Position numbers and translations under genes: made by a program. DNA of 64,000 bases, taken from positions 2,547,116-2,611,115 of the forward strand of contig JAVSMP010000001.1 in assembly GCA_032027145.1 (NCBI GenBank). The letters run 5' to 3'. A model generated the notes under the pieces. That model was not told the DNA's origin and made no database searches. It saw nothing but the letters and a program-made list of their open reading frames with translations. Positions 8,673-17,568 of this stretch are shown here, in pieces (positions within the stretch are counted from its first letter, which is position 1; each line of letters begins with the position of its first letter). Source of the stretch: Ignavibacterium sp. Its GTDB lineage: Bacteria; Bacteroidota; Ignavibacteria; Ignavibacteriales; Ignavibacteriaceae.

Positions 8673-10922
8673 ATGAAAAAAAGATTTAAAAACCTGATTT
8701 CAATGTTTGGGATGCTGACATTGTTGTTGTTTGTTTTTAATACTACAGGATTAAGTCAAAGCTATCCATTGGTAACATTGTATGACATTAATTATATCGC
8801 AGATTCAACTCTATATCCAAATTTTCCTTTTTCACCATTAGCTGGTGATACTGTTAGAGTAAGAGGAGTTGCTATGGTAAGAACTGTAGTTGGTTCTGAT
8901 GAACCTGGTGTAGGTGATAGAAGACCGGTGATTTGGGCTGGTCCAAGATGGTCTTGTTATATTCAGGATAAAGATAATCCTGAATGGAGAGGATTAGTGG
9001 TTTTGCAGGAAGACACATCAAGTGCTAATGCGCAGCAGACTCTTTTTGATTTAGCTGATACCGCAACAGTATATGAATTTACTGGAGTAGTAAAACCATA
9101 TTTTCAAACAACACAGCTGTTGTTGATAACCAGTCCGGTTCCAATTCCAATTGAAGAAATTGAAGTTTTACCTGAGCGACCTGCACCAACTCAAATTACA
9201 ATAGAAGATTTATATACAGGTACATCCGGCAATTACTCTATGAGAAAATATATGAATACTTATGTTGAGTTAGTTGCAGATGCAAATCATAATCTTATTA
9301 CTTCTGACAGAGTTACAGGTACAGGTTCTACATCAGGAAATTTTAAAATCAATGATGGACAGGGCAGATATATTATAGTATATGCCCAATCTACATATTT
9401 TAAGATGAATTCAGACGGTATCAGACCGGATTATGAATCACCTGTAAACGGAACCTATCTATCTTATATACGCGGTATCCTTACAATGAGGTCAAATGCT
9501 AATATAGGCGTTGATTATTGGTTAGTTCCTTTATATCCGGAAGATTTAGGTGATCCTTTAATTTTACCGCCGTCAGTAACTAATGTTACAAGAAATTTGG
9601 TATTAGTTGCACCAAATCAGTCGGTTGATGTAAGCTGTATCGCTAAAGGAGTTCAGGCAGATCTTCAGAGTGTTAAAATATTTTATAGAGTAAACAATGG
9701 TACACTTGATTCAGTAGATATGGCAGCAACATCTGGCGATACTTTGTTTACCGGTACAATACCAGGGGTTTCTGCTGATTCTGCTTTTGTTGATTTTTAT
9801 ATTAGAGCAACTGATCTTAATGGAACTTCAATGACCAATCCATTTAATCCTAATACTTCAAGATATTTTTATTTTGTATTAAACAGACCTTTAACAATAA
9901 GAGAAGTTCAGTATTCTCCGTTTGGCAATGGATTAAGCGGATATTACAATTATCCTGTTACTGTTTCCGGAATTGTAACCGCTGATACTGTTGGCAGATT
10001 TACTAGTACAGGTTTTGGTGCACCAAGCAGCGCAAATAGAATAATAATTCAAGATGGAACCGGAACCTGGAGCGGAATATGGCTGAATGCTGCTAATACA
10101 ACTAAAGATGTTTTTGGATTAAAGATGGGTGACTTTGTTACAGTAACAGGTGTTGTTAAAGAAGACTATGATGTTACACGTCTTGACAATATCTCCGTGC
10201 TGGATATTAACTCAAATAACAATCCGCTGCCGGAGGCAACCGTAGTAACAACTGGAAGCATCGGTACATTACCCTCAAATAATGTAGCAGCAGAACAATG
10301 GGAATCTGTATTAATTAAATTTGAAAATGTTAGTATTACAGATGTTAATGCAGATGGAAATCCGGGACCCGACCCGGGAAGCGGCAGCAGCAGAAATTTT
10401 GGTGAGATTGTTATTAATGACGGTACCGGTAATGTCAGATGTGAATTACAGGATGGCAATCATAAATATCATAATGATTGGAATGCTAACTTAGGTAATA
10501 ATCCTAATTTCGTTTCTGTTGATAGCGGAGCAACATTAACAAGTCTTACAGGATATTTATACTTTTCACACAGTTATTACAAATTAGTACCAAGAATTAC
10601 TGATGATTTTAATAATTACACTGTAGTTAGTGTTGATGATCAGAGTAATTTAATTCCAGGCAGCTTTACAGTTAATCAAAATTATCCTAATCCATTTAAT
10701 CCTTCAACGGTGATTTCATACTCTATTCCGAATGAAGCATTTGTTACGGTTAAAGTATATAATGTGTTAGGTCAGGAAGTAGCAACACTGTTGAATGATA
10801 TTCAGTCTGCCGGTGTTCATAAAATAAATTTCAACGCTTCTAAACTTTCATCAGGAATTTATTTTTATAGCGTAAAAGCTGATAATCATTCAGATGTTAA
10901 GAAAATGATTCTTATGAAATAA
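8673..10922 (+). CDS. T9SS-secreted protein with OB-fold-like domains
   Basis: A 749-residue secreted protein. A signal peptide of about 29 residues is followed by repeated segments of the kind (GDTVRVRGVAMV, GDFVTVTGVVKEDY) seen in OB-fold nucleic-acid-binding modules of bacterial extracellular nucleases. No nuclease active site was recognised in this protein. A central beta-sandwich region (about 300-410) resembles Ig-like domains. The C-terminus is a clear T9SS type A sorting domain: NQNYPNPFNPST, then VYNVLGQEV, then SSGIYFYSV and a terminal KKMILMK. GGAGAG precedes the ATG. It sits 20 nt behind the previous gene and should be translocated and anchored by the T9SS. The substrate is unknown; an accessory binding protein is my inference. 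Confidence 0.72.
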   Translation: MKKRFKNLISMFGMLTLLLFVFNTTGLSQSYPLVTLYDINYIADSTLYPNFPFSPLAGDTVRVRGVAMVRTVVGSDEPGVGDRRPVIWAGPRWSCYIQDKDNPEWRGLVVLQEDTSSANAQQTLFDLADTATVYEFTGVVKPYFQTTQLLLITSPVPIPIEEIEVLPERPAPTQITIEDLYTGTSGNYSMRKYMNTYVELVADANHNLITSDRVTGTGSTSGNFKINDGQGRYIIVYAQSTYFKMNSDGIRPDYESPVNGTYLSYIRGILTMRSNANIGVDYWLVPLYPEDLGDPLILPPSVTNVTRNLVLVAPNQSVDVSCIAKGVQADLQSVKIFYRVNNGTLDSVDMAATSGDTLFTGTIPGVSADSAFVDFYIRATDLNGTSMTNPFNPNTSRYFYFVLNRPLTIREVQYSPFGNGLSGYYNYPVTVSGIVTADTVGRFTSTGFGAPSSANRIIIQDGTGTWSGIWLNAANTTKDVFGLKMGDFVTVTGVVKEDYDVTRLDNISVLDINSNNNPLPEATVVTTGSIGTLPSNNVAAEQWESVLIKFENVSITDVNADGNPGPDPGSGSSRNFGEIVINDGTGNVRCELQDGNHKYHNDWNANLGNNPNFVSVDSGATLTSLTGYLYFSHSYYKLVPRITDDFNNYTVVSVDDQSNLIPGSFTVNQNYPNPFNPSTVISYSIPNEAFVTVKVYNVLGQEVATLLNDIQSAGVHKINFNASKLSSGIYFYSVKADNHSDVKKMILMK

Positions 10923-10975
10923 AGATCGTAAGAAAAATGTGATATAATTGATAAATCAGTTTAGGTAGAATTATT

Positions 10976-12553
10976 TTGGAAGTAAAACCAGGATTCAAAT
11001 TTAACTATTCAAGAGCTTCTTTTTTACGGCGGGCTTATAATCTAAAAATAGTTTTAGGTTTAAGCCTTGCTGTATTATTAATGTTAAGTTCTTGTTATGA
11101 TGAAATGCCAAATAACCCAATTACAAATAAGGCACCGGTTACCAGAGTTTTTTTATATCCTGATTCGAGTATTTCTAATCAGCCAAGTAAAATTAATCTG
11201 CATTGGTCAGGTGATGATCCGGATGGATTGATAATTGGTTATTATTTCTCTTTTGATGGTGTTAACTGGACTTTTACAACTAAAAGCGATAGTTCGTTTG
11301 AATTAAAAATCGGTGCAGTTGATACTACTTTTATTTTTCTGGTTGCTGCAGTAGATAACTCGGGCAATGAAAAATATGATTCACAGGTTTTTCAGAATAA
11401 TATAAATTTTGGTGCTGAACCATTTGCAGATAAAAATGGAAATGGAATCTGGGATATTGGCGAAGATTATACAGATATCGGTATCATTGATCCTAATCCT
11501 GCAAGAATTGTTTTGCCAATTGTGAATTCTGCACCAGTCATATCCTGGAATGTATTAAGTACTATTCCGGATGTGTCTTATCCTGCAATGACTTTTGGCT
11601 GGGATATTTTCGACCTTGATGGAAATGAAACTATAACCAATATTAAAATTGCACTTAATGATACCACTAATGCTGTTTTATTAAATGGGGGAGTAAGAAA
11701 AATAACAGTCAGAACAAAGGATTTTTCCAATTCCAATCCTTTGATGGATATTTACATCGATGGTAATCCAAATAATATTGCCCCTGTTAAACTGCCTGGT
11801 CTTATCTTCGATTCAAATAACAGATTTTATGTTCAGGCAGAAGACATTTCAGGAGCGAAATCTGAATGGATATCACTTCCTGATACATCAAGAAACTGGC
11901 ATGTAAAAAAGCCTAAAGGTAAAGTTTTAATAGTTGATGACTATATCTTGCTTGATGATGCTGCACAGTTTTACTCAAATATGATGGATAGTCTTGGATT
12001 AACTAACAAATTTGATATTCTTGACCTGAATATAAATATACTGCCATACCTGAATACTACATTTTTAGAAACTATTAAATTATATGATGGAATTATTTGG
12101 TACACAGATAATGATCCTTCATTAGATGTAGCAAATGTAACGGTTCAGAATTATTTAGACGATGGCGGTAAAATATTTTTCTCAATGCAGTTTCCCAATG
12201 ATATTGATCTGCAAATGATTGAAGGATTTTTACCAATTGAATCAGATACAAGTTACTACAAATCTTCTATCGGAATAAATACAAGTATTGCTTCGCACGA
12301 TTCACTTAATTATCCACACCTGCTTACTTACCGGTCATTCTCGCGGGTAAGATCATTTAAGTTAAAAGATGTTGGTGTTAAACCGTTGTATTATTTTCCG
12401 AGTGGTGTATTAAACGGACATATCGGATTTGAAACTAGCAGCAAGAACTTGTTTTTTATTGGTGGTCCATTACAACGACTTGATGGTAAACCGGGCAGTA
12501 TTAAAAAATTATTATTTCAAGTACTATTTCAGGATTTTAATTTAACATTATGA
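10976..12553 (+). CDS. Lipoprotein with Ig/FN3-like domains and a GATase-like C-terminal region
   Basis: The only usable start is TTG at 10976, giving a long basic N-terminus (about 24 residues, including RR) before a hydrophobic stretch and lipobox LSSC near residues 37-40. Residues 50-130 resemble an Ig/FN3-like fold. An EF-hand-like loop (DKNGNGIWDIGE) lies near 155. From about 315 the sequence KGKVLIVDDYILLDDA and a later YLDDGGKIFFSMQ stretch resemble a flavodoxin/glutamine-amidotransferase-like fold of the DUF4350 sort, without a clear catalytic triad. Its stop overlaps the TonB-receptor start by 4 nt (ATGA), so the two are translationally coupled. Probably a surface-exposed or periplasmic partner of the receptor. 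Confidence 0.65.
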   Translation: MEVKPGFKFNYSRASFLRRAYNLKIVLGLSLAVLLMLSSCYDEMPNNPITNKAPVTRVFLYPDSSISNQPSKINLHWSGDDPDGLIIGYYFSFDGVNWTFTTKSDSSFELKIGAVDTTFIFLVAAVDNSGNEKYDSQVFQNNINFGAEPFADKNGNGIWDIGEDYTDIGIIDPNPARIVLPIVNSAPVISWNVLSTIPDVSYPAMTFGWDIFDLDGNETITNIKIALNDTTNAVLLNGGVRKITVRTKDFSNSNPLMDIYIDGNPNNIAPVKLPGLIFDSNNRFYVQAEDISGAKSEWISLPDTSRNWHVKKPKGKVLIVDDYILLDDAAQFYSNMMDSLGLTNKFDILDLNINILPYLNTTFLETIKLYDGIIWYTDNDPSLDVANVTVQNYLDDGGKIFFSMQFPNDIDLQMIEGFLPIESDTSYYKSSIGINTSIASHDSLNYPHLLTYRSFSRVRSFKLKDVGVKPLYYFPSGVLNGHIGFETSSKNLFFIGGPLQRLDGKPGSIKKLLFQVLFQDFNLTL

Positions 12554-15423
12554 AATTTTATTTACTGAAAAAAAGACTGTCATTTAAGTTTTGTGCTTCT
12601 TCTGCAAAAAATATTAAAACATTATTCCTGATTTTAATATTGTTTTCTGTAAGCCAATTGGAGTTGAAGGCACAAACTGCTGCACTCACTGGAAAGATAA
12701 CAGACAAAGAAACCGGAGAGGCTCTGCCAGGTGTAAATATTATTTTAAAAGGTACCTACTATGGCGCCGCTACTGATGTTAATGGTAAATTCAGTATTCT
12801 ATCAATAAATCCCGGTACTTATAATGTAGAAGTTTCTCTGATTGGATATAAGTCAGTTCAGTTTACCGGTTATCAGTTTAGTGCAGGACAAACAAAAAAG
12901 CTTGATGTTGAACTTGAAGAAACCGTTCTTACACTTGGGCAGGATGTTGTAGTTGTTGGTGAAAAACCACTTATGGATGTTGAAGAAACACAAAGTAAAA
13001 GAACTATTTCCAAAGATGAAATCGAGCTTTCTGCAGTTGAAAACATTACAGACCTTGTTAGTATGCAGGCAGGTGTAATAAAATCTGATAATGAAATTCA
13101 TATCAGAGGCGGACGCTCATACGAAAATGCTTTTCTGCTGGATGGTGTTTCTGTTCAGGATCCGCTTGCAGGTACCGGATTTGGGCTGCAGTTAAGTGCT
13201 AATTCAATTGAAGAAGTTGAGATCATTACCGGAGGTTATAACGCTGAGTATGGACAGGCTACTTCGGGTGTTGTGAATGTTAGAACCAGAGAAGGCGGCG
13301 AAAAATATCATGGCGCAATTTCTTACAAAACTGATCATCTTGGAAGTTCACAATCTAATTTTGTTTTTAATACTGATATTCTGGAAGCAAACCTTAACGG
13401 ACCAGAGCCGATTACTTCGTTTTTATTGCCAGCACTTGGATTAAAACTACCAGGCGAATTAACATTCTTTGGAAATTTTTACGGCGGTTTAACTGACGGA
13501 ATTGCTCAGGGTTATATTAAAAAGAAAGCAAATAAAGTTTACTCTTCTATATTCAAAGGCTCTGATTTTGCACCAAGAGCAGAAAACAATTGGTTTTGGA
13601 TGGGTAAATTTACTTATAAATATTCACCGACTTTAAAGTTTAATTATTCAATAAATCAATCTGTAAATATTAATCAGAACTCTCAATCATTACAGTCAAA
13701 TCTTGAATATGTTGAGCCGAGCCCCGGTTACCAATTTACATATCAAAATATTTTAGATAGTGCCAATACATATACTCATAATAATATTTATCAAACCTTC
13801 AGTTTAACACATACACTTAATAATAAAACATTTTATGAGTTGAAGATAAATTACTTCTTTACTCATTTAAGAGCTGATGCAAATGGAAAGAAATGGTATC
13901 AATATAACGAACCGAAGGATATTCCTAATTTTCCTATCCAATACTATAATACAAACAGAGATACACTTGGAATAATACCTGGAGATGGGTTTTGGGATTT
14001 AGGAAATCCATCTACCTGGCATGACCATTATGTTGAAGAGTTTTCTATCAGAGGTGATCTCACAAGCTTTTTTGATGAAAAGAACAAATTTAAAGCAGGC
14101 TTCGATTTTCACTTTCAGGAAATGCAGTCAATTGATATCTATCAGCCTTGGGTCGGTGAACTTGGATTTAACAATGATATTTATAAAGTGCATCCGGCTA
14201 TGGGCTCATTCTATGCTCAGGATAATATTAATTTCAGCGGGATGATACTTAATTTTGGTCTGAGATTAGATTATTGGTTCCCCGGTAAATATGTTGATGA
14301 TGCAATTGATAACCCGGATGTAATTACTATTCCAGATCAGATAAGAGATTCTTATAAAGAAAACTCATTCAGTTGGTTTGGGAACCGAAGATTTAAAGCG
14401 AGATTAAGCCCACGTTTAGGAATATCACATCCTGTTTCTGATAATCAAACATTGTTTTTCTCTTATGGACATTTTAGTAAATGGCCAAAACCACAGTTTG
14501 TCTATGCAAAGTTAAATCCTGTAAGTGCTCAATCGTCTTATCAAAAGTTTGGCAATCCCAATTTAAATCCTGAAACCACCGTTGCTTATGAACTTGGACT
14601 TAAAACCCAGTTTACTAATGATGATGTTCTTACAATTACCGCTTATTACAAAGATATATTTGAATATGTAAGCACACGCTCTGCTAAAATCAATTCTATC
14701 AGATTATCATCACAAAGTTTTACAACTTATGTTAATTCGGATTATGCACGTTCAAGAGGAGTTGAGATCGAATATAAAAAGCGAATTGGAAGATGGTTTA
14801 CCGGTTCGGCAGATTTCACTTATTCGATTGTAACAGGTAAAAGCACAACTCCTGATGAGGGTGTTTTAGTGTTGAAAGGCGATATTAATGAATCAGTAAA
14901 AGAACTTTATATGTCCTGGGACCGGCCAGTTAGCTTTTCTATATTTGCAAATTTTTATGTTGAAAGGGATAATGCACTATTCGGTTTTGGCAATGGAATA
15001 CTTGATGATTACAATATAAGCGTTCGTTCTCAGTTTCGGTCCGGTAAAAGATATACACCGGTAGTCTTTACTGGCTATGATGCACAAACCGGCAGACCTG
15101 AATATGAATCCAGCAGATATGACAGATATAGCAAAATAGGAAATGATTGGTTCTGGATAGATCTTAATTTTGAAAAATATTTTTCAATAGGTCAATTCAA
15201 GTTTTCAATTATTCTGGAAATAAATAATCTTCTGGACACAAAAAACTCAGCTATAATTAATCCTGTAACAGGCAAAGCTTATGAATATGGCGATCCTACT
15301 CCGATTTCGTGGAATGATCCTTTATACCCTGATTTACAGGCACCAATTTCTGCGTATCCTTTTAATCCGGCAAGATATTTAACAAGAAGGAATATCAAGT
15401 TTGGTGTGAGCTTAAAATTTTAA
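12550..15423 (+). CDS. TonB-dependent outer-membrane receptor with carboxypeptidase-regulatory-like domain
   Basis: An outer-membrane active-uptake gate of 957 residues. The signal peptide ends near LKAQ (about residue 42). A carboxypeptidase D regulatory-like domain follows (about 45-125: LTGKITDKETGEALPGVNI and the usual continuation). The plug domain (about 145-240) contains IHIRGGRSYENAFLLDG. The remainder is a beta barrel, ending in an aromatic residue (KFGVSLKF), the usual outer-membrane assembly signal. This is the SusC/CirA-like layout, but no SusD-type lipoprotein accompanies it. It overlaps the upstream lipoprotein by 4 nt, and a PorV-like gene lies 21 nt downstream. The ligand is unknown; the neighbours suggest a product of extracellular phosphodiester cleavage. 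Confidence 0.9.
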   Translation: MKFYLLKKRLSFKFCASSAKNIKTLFLILILFSVSQLELKAQTAALTGKITDKETGEALPGVNIILKGTYYGAATDVNGKFSILSINPGTYNVEVSLIGYKSVQFTGYQFSAGQTKKLDVELEETVLTLGQDVVVVGEKPLMDVEETQSKRTISKDEIELSAVENITDLVSMQAGVIKSDNEIHIRGGRSYENAFLLDGVSVQDPLAGTGFGLQLSANSIEEVEIITGGYNAEYGQATSGVVNVRTREGGEKYHGAISYKTDHLGSSQSNFVFNTDILEANLNGPEPITSFLLPALGLKLPGELTFFGNFYGGLTDGIAQGYIKKKANKVYSSIFKGSDFAPRAENNWFWMGKFTYKYSPTLKFNYSINQSVNINQNSQSLQSNLEYVEPSPGYQFTYQNILDSANTYTHNNIYQTFSLTHTLNNKTFYELKINYFFTHLRADANGKKWYQYNEPKDIPNFPIQYYNTNRDTLGIIPGDGFWDLGNPSTWHDHYVEEFSIRGDLTSFFDEKNKFKAGFDFHFQEMQSIDIYQPWVGELGFNNDIYKVHPAMGSFYAQDNINFSGMILNFGLRLDYWFPGKYVDDAIDNPDVITIPDQIRDSYKENSFSWFGNRRFKARLSPRLGISHPVSDNQTLFFSYGHFSKWPKPQFVYAKLNPVSAQSSYQKFGNPNLNPETTVAYELGLKTQFTNDDVLTITAYYKDIFEYVSTRSAKINSIRLSSQSFTTYVNSDYARSRGVEIEYKKRIGRWFTGSADFTYSIVTGKSTTPDEGVLVLKGDINESVKELYMSWDRPVSFSIFANFYVERDNALFGFGNGILDDYNISVRSQFRSGKRYTPVVFTGYDAQTGRPEYESSRYDRYSKIGNDWFWIDLNFEKYFSIGQFKFSIILEINNLLDTKNSAIINPVTGKAYEYGDPTPISWNDPLYPDLQAPISAYPFNPARYLTRRNIKFGVSLKF

Positions 15424-15444
15424 AAGTAGAATTATAACCAAGTG

Positions 15445-16425
15445 ATGAAAAAAATATTTGCAATAACTATTATCAGTTTTCTATTAACTTCAACTGGATT
15501 TAGTCAGCTTTTTCCTGTACTTGGCGGTCAGCGCGCCGGTATATCAGCAGCTCAGTTTCTTAAAATCGGAGTAGGCGGCAGAGCAACCGCAATGGGTGAT
15601 GCTTTTGTAGCTGTTGCGAATGATGCTTCTTCGCTTTACTGGAACCCCGCCGGTTTAACACAATTTGCTGAGAATCAGATAATGTTCTCACATAACAATT
15701 GGGTAGTTGATATTAATCATGACTTTTTGGGTGCTGTTTATCATCTTGATGAAACTAATGCCTTTGGTGTTTCTTTCGTTGCGCTTACAATGCAGGATAT
15801 GCCGGTAACAACCGAATTTGCTCCGTTTGGAACTGGAGAATATTTTGGATTTAGTGATATCTCTATTGCTGTAACGTATTCAAGAAAAATGACTGACAAA
15901 TTTAGTTTTGGAGGAACAGTAAGATATATTGAAGAAACTCTTGATAAGTTGAAAATGCGTGGCTTTATGATAGACCTTGGCACTTATTATTGGACAGGAC
16001 TTGGATCTTCAAGATTTGCAGTTGCTGTTTCAAATTTTGGCAGCAATTTAGCACCTGATGGCGAAATTATTTTAATTGGAAAAAGGAAGAAATCTGAATG
16101 GCAGGATTTTGCACCGCCAACTATATTCAGAATTGGATTTGCGATTGAACCTTATGAGGATGAAGAACACGCAGTTACAACTTCAATACAACTTAATCAT
16201 CCTAACGATAATAGTGAAAATATAGTTACCGGTGTTGAGTATAACTGGAAAAAAACTTTTTACCTTAGAGCCGGATATAAGTTTAATGTCGATGAACAAA
16301 ACATTTCAATTGGCGCTGGTGTAAATGTTCCTGTTAGTATAGCAAATGTTAGTTTGGATTATGCGTATTCAAATTTTGTAAGATTAGGTTCAGCTCACAG
16401 ATTTTCAATTCTGTTGGGATTGTAG
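15445..16425 (+). CDS. PorV/PorQ-family outer-membrane protein (T9SS-associated)
   Basis: A 326-residue outer-membrane barrel of the FadL-like PorV family. In characterised T9SS systems PorV carries cargo from the translocon to the attachment complex at the cell surface. The family segment GVGGRATAMGDAFVAVAND followed by SSLYWNPAGL is at about residues 35-65. A signal peptide ends near TGFSQ. ATG at 15445 is preferred over an in-frame GTG three bases upstream. The C-terminus (RFSILLGL) fits a barrel strand. Placing a PorV paralogue inside an operon with T9SS cargos and a TonB receptor suggests dedicated export or surface assembly. Whether this is the main PorV of the cell cannot be told from this window. 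Confidence 0.82.
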   Translation: MKKIFAITIISFLLTSTGFSQLFPVLGGQRAGISAAQFLKIGVGGRATAMGDAFVAVANDASSLYWNPAGLTQFAENQIMFSHNNWVVDINHDFLGAVYHLDETNAFGVSFVALTMQDMPVTTEFAPFGTGEYFGFSDISIAVTYSRKMTDKFSFGGTVRYIEETLDKLKMRGFMIDLGTYYWTGLGSSRFAVAVSNFGSNLAPDGEIILIGKRKKSEWQDFAPPTIFRIGFAIEPYEDEEHAVTTSIQLNHPNDNSENIVTGVEYNWKKTFYLRAGYKFNVDEQNISIGAGVNVPVSIANVSLDYAYSNFVRLGSAHRFSILLGL

Positions 16426-16479
16426 AATAATCGAATTAATTATTTTATGGTTGGAAATTTGAAAAACAAAATTTATAAA

Positions 16480-17568
16480 ATGAAGAAATATTTACTTTCA
16501 CTTTTTGGAATTCTCGTTTTTATTAGCTGCTCTGATAAGTTTGATATTACACAATTCGATCAATATACTGGTAATATTAATATCGGAGGAGATACTTTAT
16601 ATATTCAAAATGGAGAACCCTGGGGCGGATTTAATAATCCGCGTGCAATACTGATGGGTAAAGAGCCGTTTATTTATGTTTGCGATACTGATAATAACAG
16701 GATTGTTATGCTTGATGTTGCCGGACAATGGCATGGTTCTTTGTCTATTAAAAAGCCAGTTGCCATTGCTCAGGATTATCATCTTAATCTTTATGTGTGT
16801 GCTGATTTTGATACTGCAAATGTTACCTACAGTGCGCTTTACAAAATAAACTTATTTGCTGCGGGTCATCAAATAGAAAATGCGCCGGTAGTCAGGATAC
16901 TTCCCTTACGTGATTCTGATTTTAACCTTCAAAGAAAATATACTGCAGTTACAGTTTTTTATGACAATTCATTATATGTTGCCAGAACCGGTCCGAATAA
17001 CTCAAGTATTTCCAATCCTGATAATTCAATTTTCAAGATAGCGCCTAAGAAACTTAATGCCGGCGGTGATTTATTAGTGCCAAAAGATAAAGATACACTT
17101 ACGATTGGAAGAGTTCCGTTTATTGATCCGTTAAACCGCGGTTTAATTTCTGCCAACGGAATTAATTCAATGACTTCTTTTAATAAAAGAAATATAGATT
17201 TTATTGCTACATTAGCGGGTGAATCAAGTTTTAAGGCACAATGGTTTTATTTTTATTCTTCGGGAATTGAAGAAAGATATTACAGTAAATTTGATCCTGT
17301 TATTGATGGAGTTGCTTTTGTTAAACCAAACAGATTTCAGGCACCAACCGGCTCTTGTATTGATCCTTCAGGAAATATTTTTATCGCAGATGCCGGCAAA
17401 GACAGTGTGTTAAAGTTTAATTCGAGCGGCGTTGAAATGCATTCCTTTGGAGGATCGGAATTTTTTATTGAACCAGCCGGTGTGGCTTTTTTTGATAAAG
17501 TACTATTTGTACTTGATGCTGGTAAAAATCAGATTCTAAGATTTAAATTATCAACAGATACACAATGA
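16480..17568 (+). CDS. NHL-repeat-like beta-propeller lipoprotein
   Basis: I place the start at the ATG at 16480, not the in-frame ATG at 16447, because it gives a compact lipoprotein signal (MKKYLLSLFGILVFISC). The 362-residue product contains NHL/SMP-30-like propeller segments: residues 60-75 (YVCDTDNNRIVMLD), and near the end PTGSCIDPSGNIFIADAGKD and PAGVAFFDKVLFVLDAGKN. Such propellers usually bind proteins or ligands; no catalytic motif is visible. It follows the PorV-like gene by 54 nt and overlaps the next start by 4 nt (ATGA), so it belongs to the surface operon and is probably made in step with the secreted PLD-like protein. Confidence 0.7.
   Translation: MKKYLLSLFGILVFISCSDKFDITQFDQYTGNINIGGDTLYIQNGEPWGGFNNPRAILMGKEPFIYVCDTDNNRIVMLDVAGQWHGSLSIKKPVAIAQDYHLNLYVCADFDTANVTYSALYKINLFAAGHQIENAPVVRILPLRDSDFNLQRKYTAVTVFYDNSLYVARTGPNNSSISNPDNSIFKIAPKKLNAGGDLLVPKDKDTLTIGRVPFIDPLNRGLISANGINSMTSFNKRNIDFIATLAGESSFKAQWFYFYSSGIEERYYSKFDPVIDGVAFVKPNRFQAPTGSCIDPSGNIFIADAGKDSVLKFNSSGVEMHSFGGSEFFIEPAGVAFFDKVLFVLDAGKNQILRFKLSTDTQ

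Noticed and set aside
10166-10459. 97-codon minus-strand open frame inside the OB-fold-like secreted protein gene
   Set aside because: It lies wholly inside a well-supported gene in the opposite direction, has no ribosome-binding site and no recognisable domain; a shadow frame.
12550-15423. A polysaccharide utilisation (Sus-like) locus
   Set aside because: The receptor is SusC-like in layout, but no SusD lipoprotein, glycoside hydrolase or polysaccharide lyase was recognised in the operon.
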